A DNA stretch of 11,681 nucleotides from Sulfurovum sp. (lineage in GTDB: Bacteria; Campylobacterota; Campylobacteria; Campylobacterales; Sulfurovaceae), in the NCBI GenBank assembly GCA_030626265.1, contig DAOUPF010000009.1, forward strand, positions 1-11,681. Direction: 5' to 3'. Each line of letters begins with the position of its first letter. Within the stretch, counting starts at the first letter, position 1. This document shows, in pieces, positions 6,209-11,681 of the stretch. The notes below the pieces were generated by a model. The model was not told the origin of the DNA. It did not search any database and saw only the letters and a program-made list of their open reading frames with translations. The translations under genes were made by a program, and so were the position numbers.

Positions 6209-6225
6209 TTTTAGAAGTATAATTA
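6209..6225. repeat. 17-base direct repeat, copy 2, containing the glcD promoter core
   Basis: TTTTAGAAGTATAATTA: the T-tract, spacer and TATAAT form a complete Campylobacterota-type promoter core. It is repeated with one change at 6168-6184. Confidence 0.85.
6218..6223 (+). promoter_or_regulatory. Predicted glcD -10 box (TATAAT)
   Basis: TATAAT with TTTTAGAAG directly upstream. Predicted +1 is near 6230, and AGGAG at 6238-6242 precedes the ATG at 6250 by 7 bases. This promoter would serve glcD and yihY. Confidence 0.55.
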
Positions 6226-6249
6226 GCATAAAGAAATAGGAGCTACACA

Positions 6250-7632
6250 ATGGAAAAGAAACATATTGAAAGATTAAGCTCTATCGTGGGTAAAGAGAAT
6301 GTATATACTGACAAAGCACATCTCATAGCCTATTCATATGATGCGACTCGTACACGATTTGAGCCTGATGCTGTAGTCTTTCCTAGAGATGAACAGGATG
6401 TTAGTAGTATCTTAAAATACTGTAATGAAAATGCCATAGTCATCACACCACGAGGTGCAGGCTCAGGCTTTACTGGAGGTGCTCTTCCTACCAATGGTGG
6501 TATCATCCTAGGCATGGAGAAGCATATGAATAAGATCCTAGAGATTGACATGGAAAATATGGTAGCAGTAGTGCAACCAGGAGTCATCAATATGGATTTA
6601 CAAAAAGCTGCCGAAGAGGTAGGGCTATTTTATCCGCCAGATCCAGCTAGTGAAGAGTACTCAACTCTAGGTGGCAATGTCAGTGAAAATGCCGGTGGCA
6701 TGCGTGCTGCAAAGTATGGCATCACAAAAGACTATGTCATGGCGATGAGAGCAGTACGACCAAATGGAGACATCATCCGTGCAGGAAAACGTACTATCAA
6801 GGATGTAGCAGGATACAACATAGCAGGTATCCTCATAGCTAGCGAAGGAACTCTAGCAGTAACAACTGAAATCACTCTAAAGCTCATACCAAAACCAAAA
6901 TTTACCAAAGCATACATGGGTATATTTCCATCTGTTGATGATGCTATGAATGCAGTATTTAAATCTCTTGCCTCAGGGGCAAATCCTGTGGCAATGGAGT
7001 TCATGGATAGCCTAGTAGTCCAAGCACTCAAAGAGAAGATGGGCATAGAGCTGCCGGAGGATGCAGGTGCCCTGCTCGTAGGGGATGTAGATGGTAATGT
7101 CATAGAGGAGGTAGAGTTTCAGCTAAGTGTACTAGATAAGTCATTCAAAGAAAATCATGCCCAAGAGTTCATCATAGCCGATGAGGGTCCAGGTAGAGAC
7201 AAGCTCTGGCATGCCAGAAGAAATGCCTCTCCATCAGTCACTATTTTTGGAAATAAAAAGTTAAATGAGGATATCTCAGTACCACGAAGTATGTTACCAG
7301 AAGCTCTCAAACGCATCTATGCTATAGGTGACCAGTATGATTTAAAAGTACCATGTTTTGGGCATTCAGGAGATGGAAATATACATGTCAATGTCATGCT
7401 AGATGGTGATAATCCAGATGAGTTAGCCAATGGACACAAAGCCATAGAAGAGATATTTGAGCTAGTAGTAGAAATGGGTGGAACTCTCAGCGGTGAACAT
7501 GGTATAGGCACTAGCAAAGCCCCTTATATGGGGATTGCATTTAATGATGCAGAGCTTCAACTATTCAAAGATATCAAGAGTGCTTTTGACCCAAATAACA
7601 TACTAAATCCTGGGAAAATGGGATTGGCATAA
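6250..7632 (+). CDS. glcD: FAD-linked 2-hydroxyacid oxidase, glycolate oxidase subunit GlcD family
   Basis: Oxidises a 2-hydroxyacid, glycolate or D-lactate by family, passing electrons to a partner or the quinone pool. 460 residues, usual for this family in Campylobacterota (E. coli GlcD is about 500). The N-terminal FAD-binding (PCMH) domain covers about 35-215, with the pyrophosphate loop 'PRGAGSGFTGG' at 67-77, 'GGNVSENAGGMRAAKYG' (141-157) and 'DVAGYNIAG' (185-193). The C-terminal oxidase domain has R323/R324 in 'LWHARRNAS', 'GHSGDGNIHVN' (371-381) and 'SGEHGIG' (414-420), and ends 'FDPNNILNPGKM'. No cysteines for an iron-sulfur cluster are present, and no glcE or glcF neighbour is visible, so the electron acceptor is unknown. 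ATG with AGGAG upstream. yihY follows after 11 bases, in the order I recall from C. jejuni. Substrate choice between glycolate and D-lactate is open. Confidence 0.9.
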   Translation: MEKKHIERLSSIVGKENVYTDKAHLIAYSYDATRTRFEPDAVVFPRDEQDVSSILKYCNENAIVITPRGAGSGFTGGALPTNGGIILGMEKHMNKILEIDMENMVAVVQPGVINMDLQKAAEEVGLFYPPDPASEEYSTLGGNVSENAGGMRAAKYGITKDYVMAMRAVRPNGDIIRAGKRTIKDVAGYNIAGILIASEGTLAVTTEITLKLIPKPKFTKAYMGIFPSVDDAMNAVFKSLASGANPVAMEFMDSLVVQALKEKMGIELPEDAGALLVGDVDGNVIEEVEFQLSVLDKSFKENHAQEFIIADEGPGRDKLWHARRNASPSVTIFGNKKLNEDISVPRSMLPEALKRIYAIGDQYDLKVPCFGHSGDGNIHVNVMLDGDNPDELANGHKAIEEIFELVVEMGGTLSGEHGIGTSKAPYMGIAFNDAELQLFKDIKSAFDPNNILNPGKMGLA

Positions 7633-7643
7633 AAGAGTAACAA

Positions 7644-8465
7644 TTGAAAGCTAAAATACTTTTACGAAACTATTATATATTTCTTAGAGATTTCTTCAAA
7701 GACCTATTTGATGACAAGATAGGTCACTACGCTTCTAGTCTTAGTTGGAGTACTCTGTTTGCGATAATTCCACTCATGGCTATCATGCTGTGGGTTTTTA
7801 CAATGTTACCTATTTTTGACTCTGTTTACTCCAAGATAGAGCATCTTATATTCTCAAACCTCATGCCTACAGACTCCAAAGAGGTAATGAGATATATCAA
7901 CTCATTCATAGCAAACTCTGACAAGCTAGGAACTATAGGTATAGTCTATATACTATTTGCTGTATTTATGTTTTTCAAAAACTATGACTACATAATTAAT
8001 GATATATTTTGTACACCAAAGAGAAATATATGGTCTGCTATAAAGACCTATACTCTACTACTAGTTGCCATTCCACTGATGCTTGGAGGCTCATTTTATC
8101 TCTCTTCCATCATACAGGGTTACCTAGATCAAAATAGCATCACAAGTGTTATACATATCTTTTATTTCCTACCATTTTTAGTCATTTGGGCTATGTTTTA
8201 TATCACATACCAACTATCACCCAATACAAAGATATCTATCCCCGCAGCTACTATCAGCTCATTTATAGCCTCATTAGTATGGTATCTATCCAAAAGTGCA
8301 TTTATATTTTATGTTCTTCACAACAAAACATATACTAGCATATATGGTAGTATCAGTACTCTGTTATTTTTCTTCTTATGGATATATATATCATGGGCTA
8401 TATTTTTACATGGTTTGAAGTTTTGTAATTTGCTAGATAGAGACGAAGAGATAGAGAGTATTTAG
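7644..8465 (+). CDS. yihY: YihY/BrkB family inner membrane protein (formerly mis-named ribonuclease BN)
   Basis: 273-residue integral membrane protein with about six hydrophobic segments, roughly at 32-55, 95-112, 134-156, 168-190, 197-220 and 233-257. Family marks are 'GHYASSLSWSTLFAIIPL' at 27-44 (usually 'hAaaLaFytllalaPl') and 'YGSISTLLFFFLWIYISW' at 234-251 near the C-terminus. The role of the family is not established; the old ribonuclease BN name came from a mistaken gene assignment, and transport or lipid handling has been suggested. The start is TTG (7644-7646), 11 bases after the glcD stop, with only a weak AGAG in front, so translation probably depends on coupling to glcD. It converges on comEC with a 7-base gap and no visible terminator. 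Confidence 0.87.
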   Translation: MKAKILLRNYYIFLRDFFKDLFDDKIGHYASSLSWSTLFAIIPLMAIMLWVFTMLPIFDSVYSKIEHLIFSNLMPTDSKEVMRYINSFIANSDKLGTIGIVYILFAVFMFFKNYDYIINDIFCTPKRNIWSAIKTYTLLLVAIPLMLGGSFYLSSIIQGYLDQNSITSVIHIFYFLPFLVIWAMFYITYQLSPNTKISIPAATISSFIASLVWYLSKSAFIFYVLHNKTYTSIYGSISTLLFFFLWIYISWAIFLHGLKFCNLLDRDEEIESI

Positions 8466-8472
8466 GGAACCT

Positions 8473-9735
8473 CTAATAAAACAACCATACTGCATACGTA
8501 AAAGCGATAAAAATAAGTATAAAAAACAGCTTCCTACTCCATATAGAGAAAATAGACAAAGCAATATACCCAGCAACAACCCATAATGGCAACAGATATT
8601 CTACACTTCCTTTGGGCAGATTAAATATCCATATCAATACAGAATCTAAAGTATCACCAATCCCAAATATATGCAATAACATCACCAAAGGATAAAATGG
8701 GATAAATAGTATTGACAATAGAGGTGACAATAGCTGAAATGATGTTGTCACTCCAAAGACAGCATGTACCACTGGTAACATCAATACAAATATACCAAAT
8801 GGGATAAATATAAAAGATACTATCCAATTATTTACCTCTTTACTATACTGTAGTAGGAGAAATATGTAGAATACTCCAGCGATAGAGAGTTGAAAACTAA
8901 GTGAGACTAAGAGTGCAGGAAACAGTGCTATAAGTGTCAAGCCAATAGTTGTCAGAAAAGTAAAACTAAGCAACTCAATACCTAGCAAAATGACAACCCA
9001 TCCGACAAGTACCATAGCGTATGACCTAACAAGTGATGGAGGAAAATCTACAAACCATACATAAGTCCCTAGTAACACTATAGCCACTACTCCCATATCA
9101 AAGAGTACATAACGATATGGAAAATATCGTCTCTGAAACGGTCTATATAAAAAGGTCAAAACACCATATATCAGTCCCCACAATATACTAAGATGAAACC
9201 CACTTAGTGCAACAAGGTGGCTAACTCCCAAGCTAGATATCTTCTCTCTAAGCTCCTTTTGTAGAGGAGTTGCAAAAAATATAGCATTATAAAATGAGGC
9301 TAGAGATTCTTCTTTATGTTGTGAGGATACTTTCGATAATAGTATATCTTTTGTAGTAGTCTCTACATCTTCTATACTTTTGATACGGCTCTTTAGATAA
9401 AAATAACCTAGATAATCTATAAAACTTATATTTTCATTGGGATATATCTGAACTCTGAGGAGTTTATTTTGCAAATCCTCTTTGCGATTGGTACTAGAGA
9501 AAAAAGTCATGCCATCGTCACTACGAAGCTTTAGCACTTTATATTCCCTACCATCTCTACTCTTTTTGTAGGAACTTATCACCTCAACATTAAGATAATA
9601 AAATGGTTTTGAGATAAAGTTTGTATATGATTGATAAGACCAAGATAGTCTTAGCATGATAAGCAGAATAAGAAGAGCCATAGCTACCAGAAAATGTCTA
9701 GTCTCTAGAAATAGTTTAGGCTTCTCTATCCGCAT
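8473..9735 (-). CDS. comEC: ComEC/Rec2 competence-domain membrane protein, short form without nuclease domain
   Basis: Predicted inner membrane channel for single-stranded DNA during natural transformation. 420 residues. A membrane segment lies at about 14-30, followed by a soluble part (45-135) like the OB-fold region (DUF4131) of ComEC. The Competence domain covers about 145-415, with the family signature 'HLVALSGFHLSI' at 173-184 and many membrane helices. Full-length ComEC (about 750 residues) carries a C-terminal metallo-beta-lactamase-like domain, which is absent here: the reading frame ends naturally at TAG just after the last helix, so this is not a frameshift product. The C. jejuni relative Cj1211 is, as I recall, equally short. 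The ATG lies 15 bases after the dnaB stop, in the same frame and with no Shine-Dalgarno site, so expression probably depends on dnaB translation. Confidence 0.9.
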   Translation of the reverse strand: MRIEKPKLFLETRHFLVAMALLILLIMLRLSWSYQSYTNFISKPFYYLNVEVISSYKKSRDGREYKVLKLRSDDGMTFFSSTNRKEDLQNKLLRVQIYPNENISFIDYLGYFYLKSRIKSIEDVETTTKDILLSKVSSQHKEESLASFYNAIFFATPLQKELREKISSLGVSHLVALSGFHLSILWGLIYGVLTFLYRPFQRRYFPYRYVLFDMGVVAIVLLGTYVWFVDFPPSLVRSYAMVLVGWVVILLGIELLSFTFLTTIGLTLIALFPALLVSLSFQLSIAGVFYIFLLLQYSKEVNNWIVSFIFIPFGIFVLMLPVVHAVFGVTTSFQLLSPLLSILFIPFYPLVMLLHIFGIGDTLDSVLIWIFNLPKGSVEYLLPLWVVAGYIALSIFSIWSRKLFFILIFIAFTYAVWLFY

Positions 9736-9750
9736 ATTTAGGAGTTTATG

Positions 9751-11184
9751 CTATATCGGTGGTAGCTCAAATGACCCCTCACGCATATCCATATCGCCAC
9801 CCTCTTCATATATGACTTCAAATGCCTCACTTTTAGTAGCATCTACAAAACGAGTAAATCTCTTTTGGAATACCAGCTCTACTGTTCCAGTTGGTCCATT
9901 TCTCTGCTTACCAATGATAAGCTCTGCATCCTCTTCTGATTTCTTGAAAAACTCAGTTTTGAACTCTTTTCCTTCAGACTTGGCTCTCATCTCTCGCTCT
10001 TTCTCTTGTGCCTCACGATAGACATCATCACGATATACAAAAAGAATAATATCTGCATCCTGCTCTATAGCCCCAGACTCACGTAGGTCTGAGAGCATCG
10101 GTCGTTTGTTATCTCTACTCTCTACACCACGATTTAGCTGTGAGAGAGCTACTATAGGCATCTGTAATTCACGGGCTAGCTGCTTGAGACCTCTAGATAT
10201 CTCAGAAATCTCTTGTTGTCTACCCTCTCTACCCTCACCACTCATAAGCTGTAAATAATCGATAAAGGCTATAGATATCTCAGGATGTTGTGCTTTTAGT
10301 TTGCGAAGTTTACTACGCACATGGTGTATAGTAGCATAGCCTCCATCATCCACAAAAAGCTTCTGCTTGGCAGTCTCTGATACAGCAGCTGCGAGCTGAC
10401 TCCATTGCTCATCATGCAAGTCACCTACACGCAATGCCTGCAAGGGGATAGAGGTCTTAGCAGATAGGACTCTAAGCATAAGCTGCTCTGCTGGCATCTC
10501 CAGAGAGAAAAATGCTACACCTTCACCTCTCTCTATAGCCTTTAGAGCCATATTTAGTACCAGGGCAGTTTTACCCATCGCTGGCCTTGCAGCTATAATT
10601 ACTAGATCACCTTTACCAAATCCACTAGTCTTATCATTTAGATTGTGAAAACCTGTATCCACACCTACTAGCTTGGAGTTACCAAGCTCCTTCATGCGGT
10701 TGATCTCATCCATCATAGTAAGTGTTATTTCACTTGACTCTCTAAAGTCATTACTCATACTCTCTTGAGTAATCTCATAAAGCTTCTTCTCTACTAGATT
10801 CATCACCTCTGTAGCCTCTAAGTCATCCTCTATAGTAACCTTTTTTATCTCTGTAGCTAGAGTGACAAGTGCTCGTTTGTTGGCTTTGGCTTTTATCTCT
10901 TCTAGGTATGCTTTTGTGTTGGATATGGGATTGGAGGAGAGTATATCCACCATGGCTACCTCATCAAACTTTCCTTTGCCATGAAGTCTCTTACGCAAAA
11001 ACTCCTCATCTACAGGCTTCTCCTCTACAAAAAGCTCCTCCATAGACTCAAATATATGCTGGTGAAATGGTAGATAAAAGTCATGAGGCTTTAGCTTAGA
11101 AGCAATATCTTCAAATATCTCAGGGTCAAATATAATAGCAGAAAGCACAGCTCTCTCTATATTTAGATTATACATATTCTCCAT
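9751..11184 (-). CDS. dnaB: Replicative DNA helicase DnaB
   Basis: Hexameric 5'-3' helicase of the replication fork. With the chosen ATG at 11184 it has 477 residues. The N-terminal domain is about 1-100, with the family-typical 'NIERAVLSAII' near its start, then the linker and the RecA-like domain from about 170. Walker A is 'ARPAMGKT' at 199-206, 'FFSLEMPAEQLM' at 225-236, Walker B 'IAFIDYLQLMSG' at 305-316, 'LRESGAIEQDADI' at 367-379, and the 'KQRNGPTG' finger loop at 426-433. No intein interrupts these motifs. A longer version from TTG at 11208 is possible, but the ATG at 11184 starts one base after the ispG stop and has GGAAG six bases upstream, which favours coupled translation. A third start at 11175 would shorten it by three residues. 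A charged insertion at about 390-420 (many Glu and Lys) precedes the last motif. Confidence 0.97.
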   Translation of the reverse strand: MENMYNLNIERAVLSAIIFDPEIFEDIASKLKPHDFYLPFHQHIFESMEELFVEEKPVDEEFLRKRLHGKGKFDEVAMVDILSSNPISNTKAYLEEIKAKANKRALVTLATEIKKVTIEDDLEATEVMNLVEKKLYEITQESMSNDFRESSEITLTMMDEINRMKELGNSKLVGVDTGFHNLNDKTSGFGKGDLVIIAARPAMGKTALVLNMALKAIERGEGVAFFSLEMPAEQLMLRVLSAKTSIPLQALRVGDLHDEQWSQLAAAVSETAKQKLFVDDGGYATIHHVRSKLRKLKAQHPEISIAFIDYLQLMSGEGREGRQQEISEISRGLKQLARELQMPIVALSQLNRGVESRDNKRPMLSDLRESGAIEQDADIILFVYRDDVYREAQEKEREMRAKSEGKEFKTEFFKKSEEDAELIIGKQRNGPTGTVELVFQKRFTRFVDATKSEAFEVIYEEGGDMDMREGSFELPPI

Positions 11185-11185
11185 A

Positions 11186-11681
11186 TTATACTTCCATCTC
11201 TCCTGCAAATTTCTCTACTTCTGATACAAATCTATCTACTAGCTCTGCCTCTGGTAATTTTGCTACTACCTCACCTTTTACCATCACTAGTCCACTACCT
11301 TTGCCAAATGCTATCGCTACATCTGCATGTTTAGCCTCACCTATGGCATTGACCACACAACCCATCACTGATACATCCATAGGAGCTTTTATATGTGCAG
11401 TTCGTCTCTCTACTTCTGCTACTGCACTCACCAAGTCCGCCTCTATACGCCCACAAGTTGGGCATGATATGATATTGAGTCCATCTTTGACTCTACCACT
11501 ATCTTTGAGTATCGCACGACCTACCTTTATCTCCTCTTCTAGCTCACCTGTGATAGAGACACGCATAGTATCTCCTATACCATCTAGTAGAAGTGTACCT
11601 ATGCCTATAGCAGACTTGACTGTAGCATGAAATATCGTTCCAGCTTCAGTGACACCTAGATGAAATGGATACTCATTTTGT
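11186..11681 (-). CDS. ispG: 4-hydroxy-3-methylbut-2-en-1-yl diphosphate synthase (C-terminal part, runs off the window)
   Basis: Iron-sulfur enzyme of the non-mevalonate isoprenoid pathway that reduces the cyclic diphosphate MEcPP to HMBPP. The frame is open to the window edge, so only the last 164 residues are visible; the internal ATG at 11566 is not the start. The visible part begins '[11 protein letters not shown]' and '[21 protein letters not shown]', the end of the TIM barrel, followed by the [4Fe-4S] domain with cysteines 73 and 76 ('SCPTCGR'), 108 ('GCVVN') and the conserved Glu 115 in 'GEAKHADV'. The bacterial 'NGPGEA' sequence is 'NAIGEA' here. Its TAA stop (11186-11188) leaves one base before the dnaB ATG, so ispG-dnaB-comEC looks like one operon read leftwards. 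Confidence 0.96.
   Translation of the reverse strand, partial: QNEYPFHLGVTEAGTIFHATVKSAIGIGTLLLDGIGDTMRVSITGELEEEIKVGRAILKDSGRVKDGLNIISCPTCGRIEADLVSAVAEVERRTAHIKAPMDVSVMGCVVNAIGEAKHADVAIAFGKGSGLVMVKGEVVAKLPEAELVDRFVSEVEKFAGEMEV

Noticed and set aside
9751..11184. Intein or insertion in dnaB
   Set aside because: dnaB is a frequent intein site, but Walker A, Walker B and the C-terminal motifs run without interruption and the length is normal.
11301..11630. 109-codon plus-strand open frame
   Set aside because: It is antisense to ispG, which carries conserved cysteine motifs.
1..11681. tRNA, rRNA, CRISPR array, insertion sequence or prophage genes
   Set aside because: No cloverleaf-like gene, regularly spaced repeat-spacer pattern, transposase or terminal inverted repeats were seen; all gaps are under about 120 bases.

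Overview
The window reads as chromosomal DNA of a Campylobacterota (Epsilonproteobacteria) member, most like the free-living Sulfurimonas/Sulfurovum-type lineages. The grounds are AT-rich DNA, -10 boxes preceded by T-tracts instead of a -35 box, the agmatine deiminase/N-carbamoylputrescine amidase route to putrescine, a Csd3/Pgp3-like shape-determining peptidase, a short ComEC without a nuclease domain, and the gene order glcD-yihY-comEC, which I recall from Campylobacter jejuni (Cj1213c-Cj1211). The genus cannot be fixed from the sequence alone.

Layout. 1-501 (+) is the 3' end of a gene for an HdrB-C-terminal-like protein. 527-1531 (-) is alanine racemase. 1603-2604 (+) is aguA and 3369-4244 (+) is aguB. 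Together they convert agmatine through N-carbamoylputrescine to putrescine. Between them, on the opposite strand, lies a CAP-domain lipoprotein gene (2601-3275) with clearly different codon use. 4245-4361 is a convergent junction holding two adjacent inverted repeats. 4362-4928 (-) is a NUDT14-like Nudix hydrolase that overlaps the end of an M23 peptidase gene (4903-6153, -). 6250-7632 (+) glcD and 7644-8465 (+) yihY form one unit. From the right edge, ispG (partial), dnaB and comEC form a tightly packed minus-strand operon that converges on yihY with a 7-base gap.

Three divergent intergenic regions (1532-1602, 3276-3368, 6154-6249) carry back-to-back promoters with good TATAAT boxes. The first contains a heptanucleotide tandem repeat and a -10 box placed so that alr mRNA would be leaderless. 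The third contains a 17-base direct repeat (16/17 identical) that looks like a duplicated promoter core.

Most genes are housekeeping: cell wall (alr, M23 peptidase), polyamine synthesis, isoprenoid precursors (ispG), replication (dnaB), DNA uptake (comEC) and 2-hydroxyacid oxidation (glcD). I see no RNA genes, CRISPR array, insertion sequence or phage gene, and no gene-free stretch longer than about 120 bases. I do not see a convincing new multi-gene system. The most noteworthy items are the probably acquired CAP lipoprotein gene inside the polyamine pair, the repeat-bearing promoter regions, and the abundance of CTAG.
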